Assembly: GCA_900770215.1 (NCBI GenBank)
Contig: CAAGJW010000095.1
Coordinates: 1 to 34,495 of the forward strand
DNA from: Bacteroidales bacterium
GTDB lineage: Bacteria; Bacteroidota; Bacteroidia; Bacteroidales; Muribaculaceae
DNA length: 34,495 nt
Reading direction: 5' to 3'
Position numbers and translations under genes: made by a program. Position 1 is the stretch's first letter. The number at the start of each line of letters is the position of its first letter. Shown here in pieces: positions 23,001 to 32,192 of this stretch. The notes under the pieces were generated by a model that saw only the letters and a list, made by a program, of their open reading frames with translations, ran no database searches and was not told the DNA's origin.

Positions 23001-24695
23001 ATGCATCCCCACGCCCCCATATCGTCACAAGCCCTGGCAGCAATAGTGTTCATCACCACCTTGTTGCTGCCACTCGGCCAGCCGCTCAAGGCCCATGCCC
23101 TGCCCCAGGAAGTGACCAACTACGGCAAGTGGTCGCGCCTCTCCACGGCACAGCTCATGGCCATGGGCAAAAACTACTCAACTGTAAAACTCAAGCCCGA
23201 CAGCGCACTGCTGTGCTACTCGATTGTGGCCAACCGCTACTACGAGAAAAATCTCGGCGACAAGGAGCTGCGTTGCTCCATCAAGGCAATGGGGATGCTC
23301 AGTTCGCTTTACATCAACAGCTTCTACGACTATGCCAAGGCCTATTCCTATTGCATCCAGGCTCAAACCTTGATAAAAAAACATGGTTGCGCCGACTTGT
23401 ATCCTCAGGTATTGCTCAACATGGCCATCATTAAGAGCTATCAGCTCAACCTGGAGAACAGCGATGCCCAAGGCATCAATGAAAAAGTGATTTCGGCCTT
23501 CAAAAAGACGTTTCATTCGGCCATCAACTACAAACAGTGGAACATCGCCAACGCGGCCTTTGTCGACTTGATGACCGAAACAGCCTTCAAGGACAAAGCC
23601 AGCATCATAGCCAAGGAATCGGCCATAGTAAAACAAAAAATACCGGCATGCTCTTCCACGCCGTGGCTCGACTATGACAAGGCCATGATCGACGGCGTAG
23701 CCGCTTATGGCAAAGGCAACTACGACGAAGCACTTGCCCATTTCAAAACAATGATGGACAAGGTGGAAAGCAACCTGTCGTCAAACTGGACAGCCTCGCA
23801 GTCGCTTGCCCGCAATTTCCTGTGCATGGTCTATGAGAAAACGCACCGTTATGACCAACTCATTGCAGAGCTGCACAACAACGAGCGGCTTGCCTTGAGC
23901 AAGCACGTGAACGTGATTTTGTGTGACGCCTATCAGAGTCTCTCTTACACCTATGAAACGCTCAACAAGCCCGATTCGGTGGCCAAATACAAACTGCTCT
24001 GGCTGCAAGTGAAGACCGACCTTGAAAAAAGCAACAAGCTCAACAAAATCGACGAGACCCAATTTCTCTACGACTTGCAGCTCAAAAATCAGCAAGTGAG
24101 AGAAGCCGCCATCACCAATCAAATGCACCAGTACATTATCGAAGCAATCTCCTTATTCTCGGTCATTGTCATCATTCTATTGATCATAGTAATCAGAAAA
24201 TACCGGCAGGTGAATGAGCAAAACCGCTACCTCTATGAGCGCACTTTGAAACTGCTTGACAACGATGGCAACGATTCACGACGCGCAGCACCCGAGGCAA
24301 GTGCCAAGGCAAAATATGAGCACAGCACGCTCGGTGATGTTGCCAAAGGCCAACTGCAAGAGCGCATTCTGGACGTGATGCGCAGCTCGCCCGAAGTGTA
24401 CTCAGAGAACTTCAACCTCGAGATGCTGGCACAGCTGGTAAACTCCAATCGCACCAATGTGTCGCAGGCGGTCAACGAGATGTTTGCCAATTTCAAGCAG
24501 ATGCTCAACGAGTATCGCATAAAGGAGGCTTGCCGCCGCATGAACAACGTGGCCCGCTATGGCAACTACACCGTAGAGGGCATAGCCCAAAGCGTGGGTT
24601 TTAAGTCGAGGACCAACTTCACCGCCAATTTCCGCCGAGTCACTGGGCTCACGCCATCGGGCTATCAACGCATGGCAAAAAACAAGCGAAACTAA
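23001..24695 (+). CDS. Membrane-spanning TPR/AraC-type transcriptional regulator
   Basis: 564 residues. A signal peptide or N-terminal helix (about 9-33) precedes about 340 mostly helical residues with TPR-like pairs (LLCYSIVANRYYEKNLGDKE, DYAKAYSYCIQAQTLIKKHG, YGKGNYDEALAHFKTMMDK). One membrane helix follows at about 378-402 (IEAISLFSVIVIILLIIVI), then a cytoplasmic part ending in an AraC-type double helix-turn-helix (last 100 residues: NLEMLAQLVNSNRTNVSQAV, IKEACRRMNNVARYGNYTVE, IAQSVGFKSRTNFTANFRRV). The layout is a one-component regulator with a periplasmic sensor and cytosolic DNA-binding end, like the hybrid two-component systems but without kinase or receiver. It sits between GH89 and the giant surface-protein gene, a likely target. 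Confidence 0.88.
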   Translation: MHPHAPISSQALAAIVFITTLLLPLGQPLKAHALPQEVTNYGKWSRLSTAQLMAMGKNYSTVKLKPDSALLCYSIVANRYYEKNLGDKELRCSIKAMGMLSSLYINSFYDYAKAYSYCIQAQTLIKKHGCADLYPQVLLNMAIIKSYQLNLENSDAQGINEKVISAFKKTFHSAINYKQWNIANAAFVDLMTETAFKDKASIIAKESAIVKQKIPACSSTPWLDYDKAMIDGVAAYGKGNYDEALAHFKTMMDKVESNLSSNWTASQSLARNFLCMVYEKTHRYDQLIAELHNNERLALSKHVNVILCDAYQSLSYTYETLNKPDSVAKYKLLWLQVKTDLEKSNKLNKIDETQFLYDLQLKNQQVREAAITNQMHQYIIEAISLFSVIVIILLIIVIRKYRQVNEQNRYLYERTLKLLDNDGNDSRRAAPEASAKAKYEHSTLGDVAKGQLQERILDVMRSSPEVYSENFNLEMLAQLVNSNRTNVSQAVNEMFANFKQMLNEYRIKEACRRMNNVARYGNYTVEGIAQSVGFKSRTNFTANFRRVTGLTPSGYQRMAKNKRN

Positions 24696-24749
24696 TACAC
24701 TATTTTGTATTTCTGTATCTTCTAAGACACATTTACAACGCCGACGATG

Positions 24750-24780
24750 TTTGATATTGTTGGTGTTTTGAGTACATTTG
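24750..24780 (+). promoter_or_regulatory. Bacteroidetes promoter (TTTG, 19-base spacer, TACATTTG)
   Basis: TTTG at 24750-24753 and TACATTTG at 24773-24780 with a 19-base spacer fit the Bacteroidetes consensus. It lies 63 bases before the ATG of the giant surface protein, so that gene has its own promoter with a leader of about 55 bases. Confidence 0.75.
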
Positions 24781-24843
24781 TAACAATTTAAAATTCATAG
24801 ACCCTCGATTGCTAACAAGTACAACCTTTAAAAATAAAAATTA

Positions 24844-27800
24844 ATGACAAAAATCGGAATTACCAAGTTACTGACAGCAGCGATAGTGACAGCCATCGCT
24901 GTTGTCATTCATCCAGTCTGTGCGGGGCAACAACTGGAGCTTAATGCAGGTGCCTTTCACCCCGTGGGTACACCAGCCCCCGACAGCAAGATGATACAAC
25001 TGCCAGGAGGCGACTACTCTTTGTTCGCCAAGCGCATCGCCAATCATCGCAGCTTTGCCACACAGGGGTCGAGCTCGATGTTAACACATCCATCGGCCAT
25101 AACGGGTGTCTCTGGCACTGCGACCCAGTTCAGGCTGCCAGCCAGCACTGGCAAGACAATGACTTGGGCCAGCAAGTATGATGTAATGAACGGCAAAAAC
25201 CTGGGATGGGTACAATTCACCCCCGAGCCGGGCCTTGCATTCCAAAACCTGTTCACCACCAATTATGCAGTAGGGCTCTATGGCCATCAAATCGTGGGCG
25301 ACACCCTCTATACCGGCTTCATGGAATTGAAACAAACTCCCTATGGGGTAGCTTATGCAGCATTTATCACATCCACCAATATCAACACGTGGGAAGGGTA
25401 TGTCAGACAAATCCTAATGCCCCAGCTCATGGCCGTGGCCTGCTCCCAAGGCAACGACGGGCTGACCTATGGTCAGTTTTTCAACTCCGGGCTGAACGGG
25501 CTCAAGTATGCCAAAACCGATTACAAAACCATGAAGCAAGATGTGATAGGCAATGCGGCACACCAGATGGTTGCAATGGGCATGACCAGCACCAACAGGC
25601 TCTATGGCATTGCACTCGACGGCAATCTCTATGAAGTGAGCACCAGCACAGGAGCCGAGACCAAGATTGGGCCCACCGGCCTGGTGCTAACAAAGAAGAA
25701 CGGTACTTCTTATTACCAGAGCGGAAATATTGACAAAGCAACCAACACCTTCTACTGGGCAGCAGTCGACTCGGCCGGCAACAGTGCCATCTACACTGTC
25801 GACCTCACCAGCGGAACAGCCACCAAGATTACCGACATTCCCGACAACACCGAACTTGTGGGTCTCATGTTTCCACGCACGATAGCACCCAATGCACCTG
25901 CCCGCGTTGAGAATCTTGCATGTCAAGCAACGACTACCGAGCTTAAAGGTGACATCACGTTCACTGCCCCGACCAAGACCTCGGGAGGTAGCGACTTGAG
26001 CGGCAACATGAACTACTATGTAATGTGCCAGGGCGATACCCTGGGTACAGGCACCTGCAGCCCAGGGCAGAACGTGACGGTTGCAGCCACCTTTGCCACC
26101 TCGGGCAGCAAGCGCATCATCGTGAATGTGGCCAATGCCGCAGGCACGTCGGACGATGCTCTCATCACCAAGTGGATAGGCCCCGACCAGCCCAATGCAG
26201 TGACTGGCGTAGTGCTCAGCATCGATACCGCAGGAAATGCCAAAGTCACTTGGAATGCCCCCGTGGGCACAGTCAACGGCGGAAACCTGGGCAACGTCGT
26301 TTACAACGTGTCCCGTGTGGTCAAAGGCGTTGAGACCCAAGTAGCCCAAGGCATCACCGAGCAAACCTTCACCGAGAAAATCACCGATACCAACATGGCA
26401 TCTTATGCCTACACGGTCTATGCAGTGAGTGACGGCGTTGTGAGCGACGGGGCCACTTCCAACTCGGTGATATATGGCAACCCGATAGAAGTGCCCTATT
26501 TTGAGGATTTCCAGCAGAGCAACAGCTTTGATCTTTACACATCGCTCGACAACAACAAGGATGGAAGCACCTGGGAGCTGTTCAAAGTGAACCGCCGCAA
26601 TAAAAACGGCAGGGCCAGAAGCCCCTATATTCTGAACGCTGTGGGATACAACGACGACTGGATGCTCACACCAGCCATTCATTTGTTGCCCAACAAGGTC
26701 TACCTCATCTCGTTTGAGACCAACCTCGTTTTCACTGGGTCCATGAATGTGAGCGACCTTGAAGTGAAGGTGGGCACAGGCGAAGATCCTGCCAATTATG
26801 AAAACACGCTCTTCACCTCAAAGATAACCTCTACCAACAGCACCAAAGATGGAAACGTAAAGCACTGTTTTGAGTTCATAGCGAGTGCAGAAGGTTACTA
26901 TCACATTGGCTTTCACGACTATACCAACATTTCCAACTCAACAACAAGCTCGTCGGTGATCATCGACGACATCGGTGTGCAATACATGAGCGACACCTCG
27001 GCTCCCGACTCGGTACAAAATCTTGTGATAACGGCTGGCGCGCAAGGCGCTCTCAATGCTACCGTGAGTTTCAACGTGCCATCGCACAATATCGACGGCA
27101 GCACCCTTGACAAGTGCGACAGTGTGCAAGTGTCGCGCGACGGCACCCTGGTTCACACCTTCGGTGCAGCCAGTGCCGGCACTGCACTCTCGATGACCGA
27201 AGATAGCCTGGAGCAGGGCAACCACACTTGGCAAGTGATTGCCTATGCCGGTGCCTACCCTGGTCGCCGATATAGCAAGGTGGCCTATGTAGGGCTCGAC
27301 TTGCCACAGCAAGTGAGCGGTATTCTCACCGACAAGGGCAGCAATGTCGACATCTCGTGGGCACCGCTCACCACAGTGGGCGCCAACGGCGGCTATGTGA
27401 ATCCTGCCGACGTGGAAATTTCCTTCACATCAATTGGTAATTATGGCGCGGCTGGCAACGTTGTTGCCACCGCCAAGGGAACCGACACCCATGCCACCGT
27501 GGCCGAGAACATGGACGAAGGCGTCGAACAAAGCCTCTATCAACTTTTCGGCTTTGCGCAAAACGCTACCGGCAAGACCAGCGGCCTTGGCACAACAGGC
27601 CTTATAAAGGGCGCGCCCTACCCGCTGCCTTACAAAGAAAGTTTCGCCAATCTTGAAAACGAGCACGGGTTCTGGTGGCGTGAAGCCAGCAAAAATTCCA
27701 ACTACGTGTGGGGATTTGCCAATGTTGGCATCGATGATGGCAGCAGTATGTCGTGGGCTTGCACCAAGGCTGACCAATGGGGATGGGCCAACCTGGGCAA

Positions 27801-29445
27801 GGTGAACATGCAAGGTGCCAAGAACCCAATGGGCTATGTGTTTGTAGGCAATACCGTGGCCAGCAATCCCATCAAGCTCTACTTCATGGTGGCATTGCCC
27901 AACAATCGCGTCGACACCGTGCGGGTGATTGACGTGGGCAGTCTTGCCGCCGGCTCATGGACCGAGATTGAACTCAATCTAAAGAAATATGCAGGCCAAC
28001 GCTGGATTGAGCCCATTTTGAAAGCAGTGAGCACTGGTGCCGTGGTGGGTAACACTGCAAGCTACAACTATCTTGTGGTCGACAATCTCAACATCTTCGA
28101 CCAGCTCGAGAAGAACATAGCCGCACAGCACATCGAAGTCCCCGATTGGGTGTCGGCAGGCAAGGTGAGCAAGGCAACTGTCACCGTGCGCAATCTTGGG
28201 AAAAACAGCGCAAGCAACTACAAGGTGATTGCCTATGTCGACGGCACTCCAGTCGACACAGTCACTGTGGCCGAAAAGCTCAGCGTGGCCATGTCAAAGC
28301 AAGTCGCAGTACAACTGCCCATAGGCATTGAAAAGAAAGACAAGGTCTCAATCAAGGCTCGGGTGCTCATGGAAGGCGACCTTGACGAGAGCGACGACTA
28401 CACTGCCACAGCGACTGTGACCGTACACGCCAACCCCGTTCCAGCTCCCGAAAACCTCGTGGGCGAGACACAGCAGGGCAACCACGTGCGACTCACCTGG
28501 GCAGCTCCCAACGTGAATGGCTTCAAGACAGTAACCGAGAACTTTGACAGCTACACAGCCTGGAGTGAAAACTTCGGCGAGTGGACCAACATTAACAACG
28601 ACAATGGCTACTGGGCTATCATGGCCGACGGACACACCTATCCCGGCCAAAACGAGCGCCACGGCTTCCTAATTTGGAACACCGACACTACCAGCTGGTG
28701 GACCGCAGGCGACCTTACTGCGCACTCGGGCAAGCAGTTTGCAGCAGTCATGCTGCAAACCGACGCCCCCTACACATCGGTCGAAGATGCAGTGCGCATA
28801 TTAGGCAGCAAGCTGCTTGTGACACCCGAGCTGTCGGGCCGTGCGCAATCTATAAGTCTATGGGTGAAAAACATGAAATGGAGCGATGGAGATGACTTTG
28901 CCGAGAATATTCTTCCCTGCTATTCTACCACCGATTCCAAATTAAGCAGCATGCAAAAACTCGCCGACACATATATAGTCAAAGGCGGCGAGTGGCAGCA
29001 ACTCACCTATAGCGTTCCTGCCGGAACCAAGTTCTTCGGCATCTTGTGGAACACCGAGAATGGCTACATCTTCATGCTCGATGACATGAGCTACGAATCG
29101 GTATACGGAGGCTCACTGTCGCCTATCACGGGATACAACATTTACCGCGACGGCAAACTCGTGGCCCACACGGGCACAGTCACATCCTGGAATGATCCCG
29201 AGGGTGTCGACAATGAGCACACCTACAAGATTACAGCCACCTATGCCGACGGAAGCGAGTCGCCTTATTCCAATGAGATGACAATAGTGACTACCGGTGT
29301 AGTTGAGGTTGAGCCAAGCCACGACGGTGCGCCCTATAACGTGTATACCATCGACGGCCGCGCAGTGAAGCTCAACGCTAGCAACCTTGACGGCCTCGAT
29401 CCTGGCATCTACTTGATCAACAACAAGAAGCGAGTAATCAAGTAG
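24844..29445 (+). CDS. Giant secreted multi-domain surface protein (FN3, jelly-roll and sorting domain)
   Basis: 1533 residues with a signal peptide (about 1-27). The N-terminal 340 residues form a beta-propeller-like region (NAAHQMVAMGMTSTNRLYGI, GNIDKATNTFYWAAVD, IYTVDLTSGTATKITDI). Then come fibronectin type III-like units (about 350-545, 725-920) interleaved with three jelly-roll modules of cleaved-adhesin/choice-of-anchor J type. These start at VPYFEDFQQ (about 550), LPYKESFAN (about 925) and VTENFDSYTAW (about 1230). A CARDB-like unit (NIAAQHIEVPDWVSAGKVSK) lies near 1090-1195 and a last FN3 unit near 1425-1490. The C-terminus (YNVYTIDGRAVKL, LDPGIYLINNKKRVIK) matches a C-terminal sorting domain. 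Domain borders are estimates. An adhesin or glycan-binding role is likely; no protease catalytic triad was seen. Confidence 0.85.
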   Translation: MTKIGITKLLTAAIVTAIAVVIHPVCAGQQLELNAGAFHPVGTPAPDSKMIQLPGGDYSLFAKRIANHRSFATQGSSSMLTHPSAITGVSGTATQFRLPASTGKTMTWASKYDVMNGKNLGWVQFTPEPGLAFQNLFTTNYAVGLYGHQIVGDTLYTGFMELKQTPYGVAYAAFITSTNINTWEGYVRQILMPQLMAVACSQGNDGLTYGQFFNSGLNGLKYAKTDYKTMKQDVIGNAAHQMVAMGMTSTNRLYGIALDGNLYEVSTSTGAETKIGPTGLVLTKKNGTSYYQSGNIDKATNTFYWAAVDSAGNSAIYTVDLTSGTATKITDIPDNTELVGLMFPRTIAPNAPARVENLACQATTTELKGDITFTAPTKTSGGSDLSGNMNYYVMCQGDTLGTGTCSPGQNVTVAATFATSGSKRIIVNVANAAGTSDDALITKWIGPDQPNAVTGVVLSIDTAGNAKVTWNAPVGTVNGGNLGNVVYNVSRVVKGVETQVAQGITEQTFTEKITDTNMASYAYTVYAVSDGVVSDGATSNSVIYGNPIEVPYFEDFQQSNSFDLYTSLDNNKDGSTWELFKVNRRNKNGRARSPYILNAVGYNDDWMLTPAIHLLPNKVYLISFETNLVFTGSMNVSDLEVKVGTGEDPANYENTLFTSKITSTNSTKDGNVKHCFEFIASAEGYYHIGFHDYTNISNSTTSSSVIIDDIGVQYMSDTSAPDSVQNLVITAGAQGALNATVSFNVPSHNIDGSTLDKCDSVQVSRDGTLVHTFGAASAGTALSMTEDSLEQGNHTWQVIAYAGAYPGRRYSKVAYVGLDLPQQVSGILTDKGSNVDISWAPLTTVGANGGYVNPADVEISFTSIGNYGAAGNVVATAKGTDTHATVAENMDEGVEQSLYQLFGFAQNATGKTSGLGTTGLIKGAPYPLPYKESFANLENEHGFWWREASKNSNYVWGFANVGIDDGSSMSWACTKADQWGWANLGKVNMQGAKNPMGYVFVGNTVASNPIKLYFMVALPNNRVDTVRVIDVGSLAAGSWTEIELNLKKYAGQRWIEPILKAVSTGAVVGNTASYNYLVVDNLNIFDQLEKNIAAQHIEVPDWVSAGKVSKATVTVRNLGKNSASNYKVIAYVDGTPVDTVTVAEKLSVAMSKQVAVQLPIGIEKKDKVSIKARVLMEGDLDESDDYTATATVTVHANPVPAPENLVGETQQGNHVRLTWAAPNVNGFKTVTENFDSYTAWSENFGEWTNINNDNGYWAIMADGHTYPGQNERHGFLIWNTDTTSWWTAGDLTAHSGKQFAAVMLQTDAPYTSVEDAVRILGSKLLVTPELSGRAQSISLWVKNMKWSDGDDFAENILPCYSTTDSKLSSMQKLADTYIVKGGEWQQLTYSVPAGTKFFGILWNTENGYIFMLDDMSYESVYGGSLSPITGYNIYRDGKLVAHTGTVTSWNDPEGVDNEHTYKITATYADGSESPYSNEMTIVTTGVVEVEPSHDGAPYNVYTIDGRAVKLNASNLDGLDPGIYLINNKKRVIK

Positions 29446-29518
29446 TCACGCTTGTGCACATAGCTCAGTCACAATCGGCACGCTACCGCGCCGCATGACG
29501 AGCTAGCATGATACAATT

Positions 29519-29556
29519 AAAGAGAGGATGTGATTCAAATATCGCATCCCCTCTTT
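29519..29556 (+). terminator. Intrinsic terminator after the giant surface protein
   Basis: A 14-bp stem (29519-29532 with 29543-29556) with one A-C mismatch and one G-U pair closes a 10-base loop; the right arm ends in CTCTTTG. The A-rich left flank makes it usable on both strands. The remainder of 29446-29649 holds only the promoter of the next gene. Confidence 0.65.
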
Positions 29557-29604
29557 GTTATGCGGCAGCAGGAAAAAGCATAAAGCCCGATATAGAGGAG
29601 GGAA

Positions 29605-29636
29605 ATTGGGAAATCGGGCAAAATGTAGTAACTTTG
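29605..29636 (+). promoter_or_regulatory. Bacteroidetes promoter with a very short leader
   Basis: ATTG (29605-29608), a 20-base spacer and TAACTTTG (29629-29636) fit the consensus. The transporter ATG begins only 14 bases after the -7 element, so the mRNA would be nearly leaderless. Confidence 0.65.
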
Positions 29637-29649
29637 CGGGCGCAAAAAC

Positions 29650-31311
29650 ATGGAATGGATTCTCGACATATTGTCGCAACACTCTGCGCTGCAGGCAGTG
29701 ATCATCTTGTCGGTGATATGCGCCTGCGGCCTGGCACTGGGCAAGGTGAAGATAATGGGCATCTCGCTGGGTGTGACCTTTGTGTTCTTCACAGGCATCC
29801 TGCTGGGGCACCTGGGCTTCTCGATCGATGAGCAGGTGCTGCTCTATGCCGAGGACTTCGGGTTGGCACTCTTCGTCTACGCCCTGGGCGTGCAAGTGGG
29901 GCCGGGCTTCTTCAGCTCACTGCGCAAGAGCGGGGTGTCGCTCACGATGCTGGCGCTGCTGGTGGTGCTGCTGGGCACGGCATTCACCATAGCCATGCCC
30001 GCGGTGTTTCATGTGAAGCTCACCGACGCCATAGGCATCATGTGCGGTGCCACGACCAACACGCCCGCCCTGGGTGCCGCGCAGCAGACGCTGGCCCAGC
30101 TGCACCAGCCCACGAGCGGCGCCGCCCTGGGCTGCGCCCTCACCTACCCGCTGGGCGTGGTGGGCGTGATACTGGCCATACTGCTCATGCACAAGACCAT
30201 CGTGCACAAGGGCGACATCGTGACCAGCGGGCAGGAGCAGCACGACCAGACCTATATTGCTGCCTATCATGTTGAGAACCCCGGCATCTTTGGCAAGAAG
30301 GTGGGCGAGCTGGCCAGCATCTCGGGCGCGCAATTCATCATCTCGCGGCTGTGGCGCGGCGGCAAGGTGTCGATACCCTCGAGCGACACGGTGCTCAACG
30401 AGGGCGACCGGCTGCTGGTGATCACCAACGACGACTCGAGCGCGACGATGCAAGTGCTCTTCGGCGAGCAGGAGAAAACCGACTTCAACAAGGACGACAT
30501 CGACTGGAACGCCATCGACAGCAAGCTGGTGTCGCGCCGCATACTCGTGACCAAGCCCAGCATGAACGGCAAGCGGCTGGGCGACCTCAAGCTGCGCAAC
30601 CACTTCGGGGTGAACGTGACGCGCATCTTCCGCAACGGCATGCGCCTGCTTGCCACCCCCGACCTTCACATCCTGCTGGGCGACCGCATCACCGTGGTGG
30701 GCGAGGAGGCCTCGATTGCCAACGTGGAGAAGATACTGGGCAACGCCGTGAAGGACCTCGACGAGCCCAACCTGATATCGATATTCATAGGGCTCACCAT
30801 AGGCCTGCTGGTGGGACTCATCCCCATAGCCATACCCGGCATAGGCACCCCAGTGAGGCTGGGCCTGGCCGGCGGCCCCATCATCATAGGCATCTTGATG
30901 GGCGCCTACGGGCCGCGGTTGCACATGGTGACCTACACCACCCAGAGCGCCAACTTGATGATGCGATCGCTGGGGCTCTCGATGTACCTGGCCTGCCTGG
31001 GGCTCGACTCGGGCCGCGACTTCTTTGCCACGGTGATGCGCCCCGAGGGCCTCACGTGGATATTCTCGGGCTTCCTGCTCACCGTCATTCCTGTGCTCAT
31101 TGTGGGCATTGTAGCCTTGAAATTGATGAAGATCGACTTTGGCACCATATGCGGCATGTTGTGTGGCGCCATGGCCAACCCCATGGCCCTCGACTACGCC
31201 CTCGACTCGCTCAAGAGCGACCGTGCCTCGGTGGCCTATACCACGGTCTACCCCCTGTGCATGTTTGTAAGGGTCATCTTGGCCCAACTCATCCTGCTTG
31301 CATTCCTGTAA
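29650..31311 (+). CDS. AspT/YidE-family transporter with two TrkA-C domains
   Basis: 553 residues in the aspartate:alanine exchanger/YidE-YbjL family. An N-terminal membrane half (about residues 12-183, five to six helices) contains GIMCGATTNTPALGAAQQ. Two cytoplasmic TrkA_C (RCK_C) ligand-binding domains follow (about 203-270 and 293-362, with GKKVGEL, EGDRLLVI, GKRLGDL, LLGDRITVVG). The second membrane half (about 373-553) has the matching duplicated signature GMLCGAMANPMALDYAL. The substrate is unknown; relatives exchange aspartate/alanine or dicarboxylates. A promoter lies just upstream. The length is normal for the family. Confidence 0.9.
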   Translation: MEWILDILSQHSALQAVIILSVICACGLALGKVKIMGISLGVTFVFFTGILLGHLGFSIDEQVLLYAEDFGLALFVYALGVQVGPGFFSSLRKSGVSLTMLALLVVLLGTAFTIAMPAVFHVKLTDAIGIMCGATTNTPALGAAQQTLAQLHQPTSGAALGCALTYPLGVVGVILAILLMHKTIVHKGDIVTSGQEQHDQTYIAAYHVENPGIFGKKVGELASISGAQFIISRLWRGGKVSIPSSDTVLNEGDRLLVITNDDSSATMQVLFGEQEKTDFNKDDIDWNAIDSKLVSRRILVTKPSMNGKRLGDLKLRNHFGVNVTRIFRNGMRLLATPDLHILLGDRITVVGEEASIANVEKILGNAVKDLDEPNLISIFIGLTIGLLVGLIPIAIPGIGTPVRLGLAGGPIIIGILMGAYGPRLHMVTYTTQSANLMMRSLGLSMYLACLGLDSGRDFFATVMRPEGLTWIFSGFLLTVIPVLIVGIVALKLMKIDFGTICGMLCGAMANPMALDYALDSLKSDRASVAYTTVYPLCMFVRVILAQLILLAFL

Positions 31312-31327
31312 AAAATGACTAAATTTG
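31297..31327 (+). promoter_or_regulatory. Bacteroidetes promoter for the DUF3822-rsmD pair
   Basis: CTTG (31297-31300), a 19-base spacer and TAAATTTG (31320-31327) fit the consensus. The -33 part lies inside the end of the transporter gene. The DUF3822 ATG is 31 bases downstream. Confidence 0.65.
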
Positions 31328-31358
31328 CACCTGCAATAGCATAAAGACGGCATCCACA

Positions 31359-32192
31359 ATGAGCAATCTCTCTAACACAACCAGCGACATCCACATCGAG
31401 CATCCCGAGTACTGGACGCTCCTGCTCGAGCTGTGCCCGGGCAAGCTGCGCTACCTGCTCTACGACGTGGACCAGGACAACTCGCTCATTGCGGGCGACA
31501 TTGCCCTCGACCTGACTGCGGGCAGCTACTTGAAAGCCGTGGAGAATGCCGTCTACGACAATCCTGCCCTGCTCGACGACTACAAGCAGGTGAAGGTGAT
31601 CGTCGACTCGATGCAATTTGTAGTGCTCCCGCCCGCCTATGACGACGAGGCCTGTGCTCTCGATGCCCTCGACGCCGCCTTCCCCAACCGCGAGGGCGAC
31701 CTCGTGTTTTGCCGGCTGCCGCGGTGCCAGGTGGGCATCGCCTGCAACACGCCGCTGGGTGTGACGGGCTTCTTGCAGCGCACATTCAACATGCCCCCCA
31801 TGGTGCACCACCTCTACCCGCTGTGCGAGCACTACCGCCGCCAGGACGACAACCGCGACATTGCCTGCCTGCACGTGAACCTGCACGACGGCTGTGCCGA
31901 CATGCTCATCACACGCGACAAGCAGCTCGTGATGGCCAACAGCTACCCGATAAAGGCCACAGACGACGCCGTGTACTATGCCTTGCACGCCTGGAAGACC
32001 TTCGGGCTCGACCAGCAGCGCGACGAGCTGCTCATCGCCGGCGACCGCGACCTGACCGGTGCTGCCACAGCCACACTGCGCAAGTATGTGAGCTATGTGA
32101 TGCCGCCCATATTCCCGGCACAGGCGCTGAAAATAGGACAGGATGCCATGAAGGCACCCCTGAAATTAATACTGCTTGCCCTATGCGAATAA
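31359..32192 (+). CDS. DUF3822 family protein
   Basis: 277 residues with no signal peptide. The sequence reads as an actin-like/ASKHA-type pattern (LLYDVDQDNSLIAGDIALDL near residue 33, DIACLHVNLHDGCADMLITRD near 165, DELLIAGDRDLTGAA near 225). DUF3822 proteins are found beside rsmD throughout Bacteroidales. The end overlaps rsmD by ten bases. The role is unknown; the fixed pairing suggests a link to rsmD or simply operon conservation. Confidence 0.85.
   Translation: MSNLSNTTSDIHIEHPEYWTLLLELCPGKLRYLLYDVDQDNSLIAGDIALDLTAGSYLKAVENAVYDNPALLDDYKQVKVIVDSMQFVVLPPAYDDEACALDALDAAFPNREGDLVFCRLPRCQVGIACNTPLGVTGFLQRTFNMPPMVHHLYPLCEHYRRQDDNRDIACLHVNLHDGCADMLITRDKQLVMANSYPIKATDDAVYYALHAWKTFGLDQQRDELLIAGDRDLTGAATATLRKYVSYVMPPIFPAQALKIGQDAMKAPLKLILLALCE

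Noticed and set aside
20754..29445. Canonical polysaccharide utilisation locus
   Set aside because: GH89 and a membrane regulator are present but no SusC/SusD pair, so the term is not justified.
29917..31359. 480-residue open frame opposite the transporter
   Set aside because: His/Gln/Gly/Val-rich mirror frame; the + strand frame has duplicated transporter signatures and two TrkA_C domains.
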